64,000 nucleotides of DNA from Amycolatopsis dendrobii (GCF_014145675.1 NZ_JACGZW010000009.1:1-64000); one strand, 5' to 3'; counted from the stretch's first letter, positions 19,910-29,010 are shown. Numbers and translations: made by a program. The notes: generated from the letters alone by a model not told the origin.

Positions 19910-20542
19910 GTGGCAAGGCAATACAGTGCCCCGCAGCGAGAGGAGAAGGCCCAGGCCACGCGCGCGCACATCGTGCGGACGGCGCGTGGCTTGCTCCTCG
20001 GCGGTGGCGGCTACGCGGGCATGACGATCACCGGCCTTGCCGAGGCAGCGGGGGTCAGTCCGCAGACGGTGTACAACTCCGTCGGCGGCAAAGCTGAGGT
20101 CATCAAGGCGGTTTACGACGTGATGCTCGCCGGCGACGAGGACCAGACGCCGATGAGCGAACGTCCCGAGTTTCGCCAGGTGGCCGACGCGACTGACGTG
20201 CCGTCCTATGCGGCCGCGTACGCCGCTTGGGTGCGCGCGATCTCCGATCGGGTCGGGCCGCTGCTCGGTGTGCTGGTCGCGCACGGGCCCGGTGGCGACA
20301 AGGTGCTGGAGGCCTTTGTGGCGACCATCGACTCCGAACGCAGGAAGGGCAACACAAACAGCCTGCGCGGCCTCGCGGAACGCGGGCATCTGCCGTCGGG
20401 CAAATTCAACGAGGCGGTCGACGCCGTCTGGACGCTGACCGCGCCCGAGGTGTACGACCGGCTCGTGCGGCGCTGCGGATGGACGCCGGCTGCCTTCGAA
20501 CGGTGGCTGGCCAACCAATTGGGCGCGGTGCTGTCCGGTTAA
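19910..20542 (+). CDS. TetR/AcrR family transcriptional regulator
   Basis: 210 aa. The N-terminal helix-turn-helix (KAQATRAHIVRTARGLL ... MTITGLAEAAGVSPQTVYNSVGGKAEVIKAVYD, residues about 14-65) is classic TetR; the C-terminal ligand domain is unrecognised. It is divergent from the SnoaL-like gene, with an inverted repeat between them, suggesting local repression relieved by a small molecule. Start is GTG at 19910 after GGGAGGGCT. Its 3' end overlaps the convergent ankyrin gene by 4 bp. Confidence 0.88.
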   Translation: MARQYSAPQREEKAQATRAHIVRTARGLLLGGGGYAGMTITGLAEAAGVSPQTVYNSVGGKAEVIKAVYDVMLAGDEDQTPMSERPEFRQVADATDVPSYAAAYAAWVRAISDRVGPLLGVLVAHGPGGDKVLEAFVATIDSERRKGNTNSLRGLAERGHLPSGKFNEAVDAVWTLTAPEVYDRLVRRCGWTPAAFERWLANQLGAVLSG

Positions 20543-21603
20543 CGGTTGTAGGTGGGTGGAGCCATCGGCAGTGGCGTCGCGTTGAGCCGGACCCACGCGA
20601 CGGCGAGTTCGGAAAGCCGTGCCAGTTCTTCATCGTCGCCGTTGCCGGAGCGGGTGCGCTTGGCGAGAGCCTGTGCTTCCTGGAGTTCGGCGTCGGGCAG
20701 CGGGGTGCCCGACGCGAAGTAACCGGGGAGCGCGTCGGTCATCGCGCGGAAGGAACGGTCCCAGTTGCCGCTGCCGTTGTCGAGGATTTCGCGAGCGACC
20801 TTGCCGGAGACGCGAATTGCTTCTCCCTGCATGGTTTTCGCCGCGCCCGAGGACGGTACGAGCAGTTCCCACAGGTGGGCGTGCTGCTTCTGCCAGGTTC
20901 CGGCGGGCACCGCGATCGGAGAGATTCCGTCGTGGATCAGCCGCGGCGGGACCGGTTCGACGTCGAACAAGCGGTACAGCTCGTGCAGTCCGGCGTCGGT
21001 CGCGTCGAGGAGATCGTGGCTGAAATTCGTGCGGTGGAACTCGAAACTGGCACCGATCCGACGGACCAGATCTCGCGCCTCGTCCGGCACGGGAGCGCCG
21101 GCTTCGAGCAGCAGCGCGGCGGATTCGGCCATGCCGGCGATCCCGATGTTCTCGGTGAGTCGAAGGCCGTGCAGGAGCGGGGTGAGGCCTGGCTTGCCAT
21201 CGATCGTGGCGTGGACATTCGCGCCGTGTTCGATCAGGACGCGCACGGTCTCCGATCGCTGCCTGCTGGCCGCGCCGTGCAGTGGGGTGCCGCTGTGGGC
21301 ACGTGGCCGTTCGATGTCCGCGCCGAGCGAAAGCAACAGCGGGATTTGTGCTGCCGCGCCTCTCGCGGCGCGAGTCCACAATGGAGTCTCGCCGTACTGG
21401 TTGGCCGCGTCGACGTCGAGGCCTTGGCCGACTAGCCAGACGATGAGTTCGTCCGGACAGTCGAGGAAGCCGATCGCCGTTTCCTTGCCGTAGCCGCCGC
21501 GGGCGTCCACCTCGGTGCGTTCGAACACTGCCTGGAGTTCGGCGAGCGACGCGGAGGCCAGCATTTCGCTGAAGTTCTTGGGCAGCGTTTTTCGCTTGCG
21601 CAT
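20539..21603 (-). CDS. ankyrin-repeat protein
   Basis: 354 aa. Residues about 15-150 contain four ankyrin-like repeats (YGKETAIGFL, YGETPLWTRAARGA, SGTPLHGAASRQRSETVRVLIEHGANV, GLTPLLHGLRL). The C-terminal 190 residues are helical and match no motif I recognise. Ankyrin solenoids mediate protein-protein contacts; the partner is unknown. No signal peptide, so probably cytoplasmic. Single gene, ATG at 21603 with GAGAAA upstream. Confidence 0.8.
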   Translation of the reverse strand: MRKRKTLPKNFSEMLASASLAELQAVFERTEVDARGGYGKETAIGFLDCPDELIVWLVGQGLDVDAANQYGETPLWTRAARGAAAQIPLLLSLGADIERPRAHSGTPLHGAASRQRSETVRVLIEHGANVHATIDGKPGLTPLLHGLRLTENIGIAGMAESAALLLEAGAPVPDEARDLVRRIGASFEFHRTNFSHDLLDATDAGLHELYRLFDVEPVPPRLIHDGISPIAVPAGTWQKQHAHLWELLVPSSGAAKTMQGEAIRVSGKVAREILDNGSGNWDRSFRAMTDALPGYFASGTPLPDAELQEAQALAKRTRSGNGDDEELARLSELAVAWVRLNATPLPMAPPTYNR

Positions 21604-21765
21604 CGCGGGTTTCTCCTTGGCGTGGCATCCGGTGACGCCAGCCTAATGATCAGGAAGTGCGACCGGGGTCAGCTGGCTATCGTCCAGGAAGATGACTTCG
21701 ACATCGGGGGCTCATCCGGGACATCACCGATGCTGCCGGGTGCCGTGCGGCTCCAAGCTGAGGTC

Positions 21766-22860
21766 ATGAGACTACGCGTAATAGCGGTCATCGCGGCGAT
21801 GCTCGTCGTGGTCGGGGCAGGGACAGCGCAGGCGGCGCCGCGCTTGGCGTTGCCAGCACCTGGCGGGGCAAGCCCGGTCGGTACTAAGACCTTCCACTTC
21901 ACCGACACTTCCCGCGCGGATCCGTGGGTTCCTTCGCAGCGGCGGGAAATGATGGTGACGCTGTGGTATCCAGCGCAGTATCCGGGATGGCGGGCCACGC
22001 AGTACCTCACTCAGCGCGAGTCGGAGCTGATGGTGCGGGAACTGGGAGACAAGTCAGTGCCTGAGGATGTGCTGACGAAGGTGCGGACGCATTCCACTGT
22101 GGACGCTCTACCCCAGTTCCGGCGGATGCCGCTGGTGGTGCTCTCGCCGGGGTTCACGTTGCCGCGCGCGACGTTGTCGTCGCTGGCGGAGGAACTGGCC
22201 AGCCGCGGATACGTCGTGGCGGGGATCGGCCACAACTACGAGTCGACGGCGATCACCTTCCCGGATGGGCATACGACGGAATGCGTGGCCTGTCAGATCC
22301 AGGACTGGAAAAAGCTCGTCCAAACCCGGGCCGCGGATGTGTCGTTCGTACTTGAGCAGTTGATTGGGCGGCGTCCCGTGTGGGGCGGCGGGCGGCTGAT
22401 CGACGCGCGCCGGATCGCGATGATCGGGCATTCGATCGGCGGAGCCAGCACGGCGCCGGCGATGCTGGCCGACCGGCGGATCCGCGCCGGCGCGATGCTG
22501 GACGGCATGTACTACCTCCCGGTGACCGGGCTGGATCGGCCGTTTCTGCAGTTCGGGGCACCGGTGCACGAGCCGGGCGGGACAGTGGATCCGTCGTGGG
22601 ACTCGGCGTGGCGCGAGATGACCGGGTGGAAGCGGTGGATCACCGTCAACGACGGCGAGCACAGCATGTTCACCGATGAACTGCTGCTCGTTCAGCAGGC
22701 TGGGGTGCCGATACCGGGGTTGAAGATCGATCCGCTGCGAGCGATCCGGGTCAGCGAGGCGTACCTGACCGCGTTCCTCGACCAGCACCTGCGCGGAGTG
22801 CACCAGCGACTGCTGGACGGGCCGTCGCCGCGGTACCCCGAAGTGCGGTTTTGGGGCTGA
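21766..22860 (+). CDS. secreted alpha/beta hydrolase (PAF-acetylhydrolase/lipase-like)
   Basis: 364 aa with a cleavable signal peptide (MRLRVIAVIAAMLVVVGAG, likely cleavage after AQA at residue 23). The nucleophile elbow GHSIGG lies near residue 225, and NDGEHSMF near 290 supplies a likely catalytic His. VTLWYPAQYPG near the mature N-terminus is typical of platelet-activating-factor acetylhydrolase-like esterases. I chose ATG at 21766 because the signal peptide begins there; the frame opens earlier at 21622 without family resemblance. Probably an exported esterase. Confidence 0.82.
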   Translation: MRLRVIAVIAAMLVVVGAGTAQAAPRLALPAPGGASPVGTKTFHFTDTSRADPWVPSQRREMMVTLWYPAQYPGWRATQYLTQRESELMVRELGDKSVPEDVLTKVRTHSTVDALPQFRRMPLVVLSPGFTLPRATLSSLAEELASRGYVVAGIGHNYESTAITFPDGHTTECVACQIQDWKKLVQTRAADVSFVLEQLIGRRPVWGGGRLIDARRIAMIGHSIGGASTAPAMLADRRIRAGAMLDGMYYLPVTGLDRPFLQFGAPVHEPGGTVDPSWDSAWREMTGWKRWITVNDGEHSMFTDELLLVQQAGVPIPGLKIDPLRAIRVSEAYLTAFLDQHLRGVHQRLLDGPSPRYPEVRFWG

Positions 22861-22965
22861 GGCTCTTTCCCGGACAAGTCCGCGGAATTTCTTCGCAACC
22901 CTCTCCGGCGGTGTGCGTCTCTAGAGGCAAAGGGAAAGCCAAGAGCTGGTCAGGGGAGAATTGAA

Positions 22966-23607
22966 ATGCTCATGAAGACTGTCAAATTGGCCACCGTCGG
23001 AGCGGCCCTCGGTGCGGTCGCACTGCTTTCCGCGTGCTCTGGCCAGAATTCGGCAGCCCCGGCGAGCAACCAATCCGCCCCGGTCAACGTCGCGGCGAAG
23101 AGCCAGGTCCAGCAGCCGGAGACGCCGGTGAAAAAGGGCGGCAGCGGTGGTGGCGGAGCCAGTGCGGGGGATGTTAATTGCAGTGCGCACGGTGGAACTG
23201 TCGGACCGCGCAAGGTTGATTTGATCGCGGACGCAACCAAGGCCGGTACGGTCGGATGCACCGAAGCGTTCAACGTTATTACCGAATACTTCGACAATAT
23301 CGACAAGGCCGTCGGATCCAACTACATGCTGACCGTGCAGGGCTGGCAGTGCCTGACCGACACCGGTGCGGAGGGCACGCACGAGATCCGCTGCGAGAAG
23401 GACGGTCTCAAGCTGCACACCACCCCGCCCAAGGACGAGAACACTCCGGACCCGCAGGAACGGGGCACCGGCTACAACGGGGTGCCGATCGACCCGCCCG
23501 CGGACCAGGGCACCGGCTACGACGGCGTTCCGGTGGACCAGCCGAACGCGCAGGACCAGGGGACCGGGTACCAGGGTGTGCCGGTCGACAGCCCGGACCA
23601 GAACTGA
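22966..23607 (+). CDS. lipoprotein with C-terminal GTGYxGVPxD repeats
   Basis: 213 aa with a lipoprotein signal: KTVKLATVGAALGAVALLSAC, lipobox LSAC, lipidated Cys at residue 24. A Gly/Ser/Lys linker follows, then a globular segment with four Cys (about 70-140; likely two disulphides), then a Pro/Asp-rich tail with three imperfect repeats GTGYxGVPxDxP (about 167-211). The function is unknown; I recognise no family. GGGGAG upstream supports ATG at 22966 (ATG at 22972 is possible). A terminator follows. Confidence 0.75.
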   Translation: MLMKTVKLATVGAALGAVALLSACSGQNSAAPASNQSAPVNVAAKSQVQQPETPVKKGGSGGGGASAGDVNCSAHGGTVGPRKVDLIADATKAGTVGCTEAFNVITEYFDNIDKAVGSNYMLTVQGWQCLTDTGAEGTHEIRCEKDGLKLHTTPPKDENTPDPQERGTGYNGVPIDPPADQGTGYDGVPVDQPNAQDQGTGYQGVPVDSPDQN

Positions 23608-23624
23608 GCTCGGGTGAGATGCGG

Positions 23625-23658
23625 AAAGGGCCGGGCCTTGCGGGGCCTGGCCCCTTTC
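23625..23658 (+). terminator. terminator after the repeat lipoprotein
   Basis: AAAGGGCCGGGCC and GGCCTGGCCCCTTT form a GC-rich stem around TTGCGG, 18 bp after the stop codon. Confidence 0.75.
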
Positions 23659-23689
23659 GTGTGGTGGGTATTGAGGCGAAAATGGGTGC

Positions 23690-24223
23690 ATGGCGTTCAG
23701 CACCGCGAACATCCAGCGCGACTCTCAGACCAGACTGTCGCGGGCGACGAACCGGGCCGCGTTTCTCGCGGACGCTGAGGCCAGCGGATTCGTGCCCTCC
23801 GTCGCGGTGGAAGTCCGGTTCGAGCAGGCAGATGCCCGCGTGGCACAGCATCTCGCGATTGCCGAAGGCACCGAGATCACGGTGCGGGATCGGATCCTGC
23901 GAGCGGACGGGCAGGCTGTTCAGCTTTCGGTGTCCTGCCTCTCGCGTGAACTGACGCGCGGTACTGCGATCGAGGAAGTCGAGTCCGGCGGAACTTACGC
24001 GCGGCTCGAAGAAGCTGGTCATTCGCTCGGATCGTTCGTCGAGCACGTCGGCGCGCGGATGCCGACCCCGGAGGAGGCGGCGCTTCTGCAGCTCTCCGAA
24101 GGAACGCCCGTCCTGACGGTTACTCGGGTCGCGCACGGCGAGGACGGTTCTCCGTTGGAGGTCAATGACATGGTCCTCACCGCCGACCGCTATCAGCTGT
24201 CTTACACCTGGCCTGCGGACTGA
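23690..24223 (+). CDS. stand-alone UTRA domain protein (GntR/HutC effector domain without HTH)
   Basis: 177 aa that align over their whole length with the linker and UTRA ligand-binding domain of HutC-type GntR regulators (RLSRATNRAAFLADAEASGFVPSV, VRDRILRADGQAVQLSVSCLSRELTRGTAIEEV, YTWPAD). No N-terminal winged helix is present and none is encoded in any frame in the 82 bp upstream. It may be a degraded regulator or a free effector-binding protein. ATG at 23690 is the only good start. Convergent with the TetR gene at 24225, one base apart. Confidence 0.75.
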   Translation: MAFSTANIQRDSQTRLSRATNRAAFLADAEASGFVPSVAVEVRFEQADARVAQHLAIAEGTEITVRDRILRADGQAVQLSVSCLSRELTRGTAIEEVESGGTYARLEEAGHSLGSFVEHVGARMPTPEEAALLQLSEGTPVLTVTRVAHGEDGSPLEVNDMVLTADRYQLSYTWPAD

Positions 24224-24224
24224 G

Positions 24225-24848
24225 TCACAGCAGCGAAGACAGCCCCTCCCGCAGCATCCGATAAGCCGCCTCCGCCCGCGCAACCGCGTCCGGGTAAGTC
24301 TCATCCGCGCTTCGCCCACCGCGGATCTCCCGGGCATTGTGAAACCCCAAGATCCGCTGCGCCCCGAAGATCTGCGCAGCCGCCAACCGCGCGGTGAACT
24401 CGTCCGAAATCCCGCACGAAGCCCGCAGTTCCTCGACCAGTTGCTGTTCCTTCTCCAGCAGGTACGTGGCAAGCCGGGCCAGCAAAGCGGGCGTTGAGTA
24501 CAGCAGGGTGTGGCACGTGATCGCGTCCGGCGAGTCGTTCAGGCCGGTCAGCGGGTCGCGGGCGGCCAGGCGGTCCAGGAAGGACCGTTCCAGCGCGGAC
24601 AGGGCCGATGTCTCCGGCGGCCGGGCGCGGACGATTTCCGCGGGGCCGTTGTCGTCGGCGAATTGGTGGATGACCAGGTCTTCCTTGGTCGGGAAGTACG
24701 CGAACAGCGTCGGCTTCGAGATCTCGGCCTCGGCGGCGATGTCGGCTACTGACACCCCGTCGAAGCCGGATTCCCGAAACAGCCGCAGCGCCGCCGAGGC
24801 GATGGCTTCCCTCGTGCGGCGGCGTTTGAGCTCGCGCAGTCCTGACAC
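24225..24848 (-). CDS. TetR family transcriptional regulator next to helD
   Basis: 207 aa. Classic N-terminal HTH (RRRTREAIASAALRLFRESGFDGVSVADIAAEAEISKPTLFAYFPTKEDL spans about residues 9-58), with an uncharacterised all-helical ligand domain. Start is GTG at 24848. It is divergent from the HelD-type gene with 85 bp between starts. An inverted repeat there (24891-24914) is the likely operator, so it probably represses helD, itself, or both. Confidence 0.88.
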   Translation of the reverse strand: MSGLRELKRRRTREAIASAALRLFRESGFDGVSVADIAAEAEISKPTLFAYFPTKEDLVIHQFADDNGPAEIVRARPPETSALSALERSFLDRLAARDPLTGLNDSPDAITCHTLLYSTPALLARLATYLLEKEQQLVEELRASCGISDEFTARLAAAQIFGAQRILGFHNAREIRGGRSADETYPDAVARAEAAYRMLREGLSSLL

Positions 24849-24890
24849 GGGCGTCAGCCTAGCCGGAACCCGAACCCGGATAAAAACTTG

Positions 24891-24914
24891 ACTCGGTTGT
24901 ATATTTAACCTAGT
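24891..24914. promoter_or_regulatory. candidate operator between tetR and helD
   Basis: ACTCGGTT (24891-24898) and AACCTAGT (24907-24914) form an 8-bp inverted repeat with one mismatch and an AT-rich 8-bp spacer (GTATATTT). A TTGACT -35-like element (24888-24893) overlaps the left arm. Confidence 0.5.
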
Positions 24915-24933
24915 GAAGAACCAGGGGGCGGGA

Positions 24934-26988
24934 GTGGAACCAGAGATCCGGGCGGAGCGCGAGTATCTCCAGGCCTGTCACGCAGAGCTGGACCGCATGC
25001 GGGCAGAGATCAAGACCGCGATCGCGACGGGGATGGGCGAGGGCGACGCGATCGACGACAAGTACTTCAACCACGTGCTCAGGCAGTTTCGCATCGAGAT
25101 CGCCGAGGAGCTAGCGGATATCGACGAGGCGCCGCTCTTCTTCGGCCGCCTCGACTACCCGCCGGGCGAGGTCTACGAGGCCGCGCGCGGGTCGCATACT
25201 CGGTCGCCTGAGCATGACCTGGTTTACCTGGGGCGCAGAGGGATTCGTGACGACGACGGCGAACCTCTGGTGATCGATTGGCGGGCACCGCTCGCGAGGG
25301 CGTTTTACGAAGCCGATCACGAGCATCCGATGGGTGTGCGGGTCCGGCGGCGCTACGGGTTCGACCAGGCGGGAGTGCTCAGCGCGTACGAGGACGAACC
25401 GCTCGATCGGCCCGGTTCGTCGGCGAATCGGCTGCTCACCGCGGAAATCGAGCGGCCGCGGCAGGGGCCGATGCGGGACATCGTCGCGACGATCCAGCCG
25501 GATCAGATGCGGCTCGTTCGCGCGCCGGTCGATCGGACGATCTGCGTTCAGGGCGCACCGGGGACCGGCAAGACCGCGGTGGGGCTGCATCGGCTGGCGT
25601 ATCTGCTCTACACCGAGCGGACGCGGCTGCAGAAGGCCGGCGGGGTCGCGGTGATCGGGCCGAACCGGTCGTTTCTCGCCTACATCGCGGGGGTGCTTCC
25701 GGCGCTCGGCGAGGTCGCGGTTTCCCAAGCCACGATTGACGAATTGACCGGGGCGGGACGGCCGGCCGAGTGCGTCGACGATCCGCGGACGGCGCGCATC
25801 AAGGGGGACGTCCGGATGGCGGAGGTCGTCCGGAGACAACTGTGGGCGCGGATCCAGCCGGTCGACCGCACGATCGAGGTGAAGTACCAGCACCGGACCT
25901 GGCGGTTGTATCCCGAGGACATCGCCGAGGAACTCACGGAAATCCTCAGCCGCGGCGCGGATTACAGCGCCGGCCGCGAATTGCTGGCGCAGCGGCTCGC
26001 GCACCGGGTTCTGCGCGAGATGGAGCGGTCCGGCGGCACGAGCGCGACCCTGCATCAGCTTCGCCGCAATGCCGCGATCACCAAGGCGGTCCGGGACATG
26101 TGGCCTGCCGTCGAGCCTGCGCGGTTGGTCTACGACTTGCTTACTGACGAAGCACTTCTCGCCGAAGCGGCCGACGGGATTCTCACTGCTGAGGAACAGG
26201 AAGCGCTCATCCGTCCGCGACCGCGCAGTCGTAAGGCGATGACCTGGTCGACGCTCGATCTCGCGTTGCTGGACGAGGTCGCGGCGTTGATCGAGCGGCC
26301 CGCGAAGCTCGGGCACGTCGTGGTCGACGAGGCGCAAGACCTCAGCCCGATGCATCTGCGGGCGATCTCGCGCAGGTTGGCCGGTGCGTGCACGGTGCTC
26401 GGCGACGTCGCGCAGGCGACCAGTCCTTCCGCGGTCCGCGATTGGACGACCGTGCTGACTCACCTTGACCGGCCCGACGGGCGGATCGAAGAACTCACGC
26501 ACGGCTACCGCGTTCCGGCGGATGTTCTCGACTTCGCGGCTCGGCTGCTCCCGCACATCGCGCCGGAGCTGCGGAGTCCCACGTCGTTCCGGCATTCCGC
26601 GGATGCCCTGCACCTGACCGAAACGGGCGAGACGCTCGCCGCGGCGGTTGATGCTTGTGCGAAGGCGTTAGCGCAGGAAGGGTCGATCGGGCTGCTGGCT
26701 GCGGACGCGGAGATCCCCGAACTGAGCCGTGCCTTGGCCGAGCGCGGGCTGGACCACACGGTGCTGGGTACCGAGGGCACGGCCCGGATCACGGTGGCAC
26801 CGGTGAGTTTGGCGAAGGGGCTGGAGTACGACACGGTCTTGGTGGTCGAACCAGCGCGCATCGTGGCGGCGGAAGAGCGTGGGCTGCAACGGTTGTACGT
26901 CGCGCTCACCCGGGCGGTCAGCACCTTGCACGTAATCCACGCTGACCCGTTGCCGGAGCCGTTGCTGGCTCAGACCGCGGCGGTTTGA
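24934..26988 (+). CDS. helD: HelD-type RNA polymerase recycling ATPase (UvrD/Rep-like)
   Basis: 684 aa from the chosen start. The N-terminal helical arm (about 1-60) is of the kind that HelD proteins insert into RNA polymerase. It is followed by a 1A domain with Walker A GAPGTGKTAVGLH (about 206-218), Walker B VVVDEAQDLSPMHL and a C-terminal 2A domain with GLEYDTVLVVEP and RLYVALTRA motifs of superfamily 1 helicases. HelD uses ATP to release stalled or idle RNA polymerase; some actinobacterial versions (HelR) also protect it from rifamycins. GTG at 24934 has AGGGGG five bases upstream, better than GTG at 24913. It overlaps the convergent GT87 gene by 19 bp. Confidence 0.85.
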   Translation: MEPEIRAEREYLQACHAELDRMRAEIKTAIATGMGEGDAIDDKYFNHVLRQFRIEIAEELADIDEAPLFFGRLDYPPGEVYEAARGSHTRSPEHDLVYLGRRGIRDDDGEPLVIDWRAPLARAFYEADHEHPMGVRVRRRYGFDQAGVLSAYEDEPLDRPGSSANRLLTAEIERPRQGPMRDIVATIQPDQMRLVRAPVDRTICVQGAPGTGKTAVGLHRLAYLLYTERTRLQKAGGVAVIGPNRSFLAYIAGVLPALGEVAVSQATIDELTGAGRPAECVDDPRTARIKGDVRMAEVVRRQLWARIQPVDRTIEVKYQHRTWRLYPEDIAEELTEILSRGADYSAGRELLAQRLAHRVLREMERSGGTSATLHQLRRNAAITKAVRDMWPAVEPARLVYDLLTDEALLAEAADGILTAEEQEALIRPRPRSRKAMTWSTLDLALLDEVAALIERPAKLGHVVVDEAQDLSPMHLRAISRRLAGACTVLGDVAQATSPSAVRDWTTVLTHLDRPDGRIEELTHGYRVPADVLDFAARLLPHIAPELRSPTSFRHSADALHLTETGETLAAAVDACAKALAQEGSIGLLAADAEIPELSRALAERGLDHTVLGTEGTARITVAPVSLAKGLEYDTVLVVEPARIVAAEERGLQRLYVALTRAVSTLHVIHADPLPEPLLAQTAAV

Positions 26989-28169
26989 CGGCGCGTCGAG
27001 TAGCACTGCCAGCCCAGGAAACCCAGTGCCAGCAGCAAATAGCTGTTCCCGATTACGTGCTCGACCGGTCCCCAGGACAGCTCCAGGTACCCGTTCTTCG
27101 GCAGCCACGAATGCGGGGCGATCACGAAAATCGCCGCCACGGCAGCCAATCCGGCAACGGCGATCCGGGTGTGCGCGCGAGCGGCGAACAGCACGATCGC
27201 GGGCACGATCCACACCCAGTGGTGCGACCACGAAATCGGCGAACACACCAGGATCGCCGCCGTGTTGAGCAGGAACGCCATCGGCGGGTCGGCGCGCAGC
27301 ATCGCCGGAACGGTCAGCGCGAGCGCGGCCAGGGTCAGCACCGCGACCAGGATCAGCGTCGGCGTTTCCGAGAGCCCGAACCGGTGCACCGCGCCCTGGA
27401 TGGTCTGGTTCGTCGCGAAAATCGATCCGCTCATCCCGGACGCACCGGTCAATCCGCCGCCGAACCAGTACTTCATCGACGCTTCCGGCGCGATCACGAA
27501 CCCGGCCGCTCCGGCGAGCACGAAGGTGACCACCGTGGTCAGTGCCGCCCGGAAGTCCTTTTTCAGCAGGAAGAACAGCAGGAACCCGGCCGGGGTGATC
27601 TTCATGGCGGCGGCGAGGCCCAGCAGGACGCCGCGGGGCAGCCGCGTCCGGGGGCCGAGACAGTCGATCACCACGAGCGCCATCAGCAGCAGATTGATCT
27701 GCCCGAACCACAACGTCTCGCGGACGGGTTCGAAGGCCAGCGAACCGGCACCGATCACGAGTGCGGCCAGCAAGGCGGTCCGGCGCCTGGCATGCGGCCG
27801 GACCACGACGTAGACGGTCCCGCACAGGCAGGTCAGCGAGACGGCGAGCATCAGCATCGCGCCCAGCGGCAGCGGCATCGCGGCGAAGATCAGGAACACG
27901 ACAGCCGCGAACGGCGGGTAGATGAAGGGCAGGATCAGCCCGGCGCGGGTCGGCGGGAGCGGGCCGTAAACGTCCTCGCCCTGGGCCAGCGCCCGCGCGC
28001 CGGAGCGGTAGATCTCCAGGTCGAGCGGCCACATCGTGCAGACGAGCCAGAGAATCGCCACCGCCACCGCCACTGAGGCGAGGACCAGCGCGAACACTGC
28101 CGGACGGCGGGTGCCGGCGTCGTCAAGCCACCGGCGCAGCGCGACAGCGGGGGGCCGGATGGAAGTCAC
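26970..28169 (-). CDS. GT87-family polyprenyl-phosphate-mannose-dependent alpha-mannosyltransferase
   Basis: 399-aa integral membrane protein with about ten hydrophobic helices. The first extracytoplasmic loop carries the catalytic-type Asp in WPLDLEIYRSGARALAQGEDVYG (split around residues 47-70), and FIYPPFAAVVFLI follows; both are typical of the GT87/DUF2029 family (PimE-like). Such GT-C enzymes extend mannosylated lipids or glycans outside the membrane using polyprenyl-phosphate mannose. The acceptor cannot be inferred. Convergent overlap with helD at its 3' end. ATG at 28169. Confidence 0.82.
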   Translation of the reverse strand: MTSIRPPAVALRRWLDDAGTRRPAVFALVLASVAVAVAILWLVCTMWPLDLEIYRSGARALAQGEDVYGPLPPTRAGLILPFIYPPFAAVVFLIFAAMPLPLGAMLMLAVSLTCLCGTVYVVVRPHARRRTALLAALVIGAGSLAFEPVRETLWFGQINLLLMALVVIDCLGPRTRLPRGVLLGLAAAMKITPAGFLLFFLLKKDFRAALTTVVTFVLAGAAGFVIAPEASMKYWFGGGLTGASGMSGSIFATNQTIQGAVHRFGLSETPTLILVAVLTLAALALTVPAMLRADPPMAFLLNTAAILVCSPISWSHHWVWIVPAIVLFAARAHTRIAVAGLAAVAAIFVIAPHSWLPKNGYLELSWGPVEHVIGNSYLLLALGFLGWQCYSTRRQTAAV

Positions 28170-28191
28170 CCCGCGATCATGCCTACTGCGA

Positions 28192-29010
28192 TCACCCGTT
28201 CGCGCAGTGGGGGCGAGACCAGGCGACCTCGTCGACCGCGAGCCACGGCGCGTTCGCGGCGGCGGAGGGGGTGACTCCGGCGAACGCTTTGACCTCGTGG
28301 TGCAGGTGGGACTGGTCGACGTAGCCGCTCTCGGCGGCCACCGAAGCGGGGCTTTCCCCGGCGGCGAGCCGGTGCACCGCGTGGTCGAACCGGACCAGCT
28401 GCGCGGCGCGTTTCGGGCTGAGCCCGAGCTGGCCGCGGAACCGCGACCACAGCCGTTTCCGGCTCCACCCGGTCTCGTCGGCCAGTTGCTCGATCCGCAC
28501 CCGGCCGTGGTGCGCGTCCATCCGCTGCCAGGCGAAGGCGACCTCCGGATCGACCGCGCGACCGGCCTCGTACCGCTTGCCCAGCGTGGCTTCCACCAGC
28601 GCGAACCGGTCGTTCCAGGAGTCGAGCGCGCGCAGCCGGTCGGGCAGCCCAGCAGGCCAGACGTCCTCGAGCGGGACGATCTCGCCGGTCAGATCCATCC
28701 CCAGCACCGCGTGCGCGACCTCGGGGGACAGCCGGATCTGTACGCATTCGATGTTCTGCCCGCGCACGCGCATCTCTCGCGGCGCGATGCCGGTGACGGC
28801 GCTGTCTCGCGCGACCCCGTTGACGAACAGCCCTTCGCGGAGATTGACGAACATCGTGACCGCTGGATACGGGACCACTGTCAGGTCGATCAGATCAACG
28901 GTGTCGCCGACGAATCCGGCCATCTGCACCCCGGGCAGCCGGAGCGGCCGGGACGGCACGGTGATTCCCCAGACCGCTGCCCCGTCGCGCGCCCACTCGG
29001 CTGGTGGCAT
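28192..29010 (-). CDS. AraC family transcriptional regulator
   Basis: 272 aa. The C-terminal double helix-turn-helix (IEQLADETGWSRKRLWSRFRGQLGLSPKRAAQLVRFDHAV ... ESGYVDQSHLHHEVKAFAGVTP spans about residues 180-260) is AraC-type; the N-terminal cupin-like sensor is AraC-binding-domain-like. ATG at 29010 is chosen over an in-frame start at 29142, which would run through the amidase gene. It is divergent from the amidase (98 bp between starts) and may control it. Confidence 0.86.
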   Translation of the reverse strand: MPPAEWARDGAAVWGITVPSRPLRLPGVQMAGFVGDTVDLIDLTVVPYPAVTMFVNLREGLFVNGVARDSAVTGIAPREMRVRGQNIECVQIRLSPEVAHAVLGMDLTGEIVPLEDVWPAGLPDRLRALDSWNDRFALVEATLGKRYEAGRAVDPEVAFAWQRMDAHHGRVRIEQLADETGWSRKRLWSRFRGQLGLSPKRAAQLVRFDHAVHRLAAGESPASVAAESGYVDQSHLHHEVKAFAGVTPSAAANAPWLAVDEVAWSRPHCANG

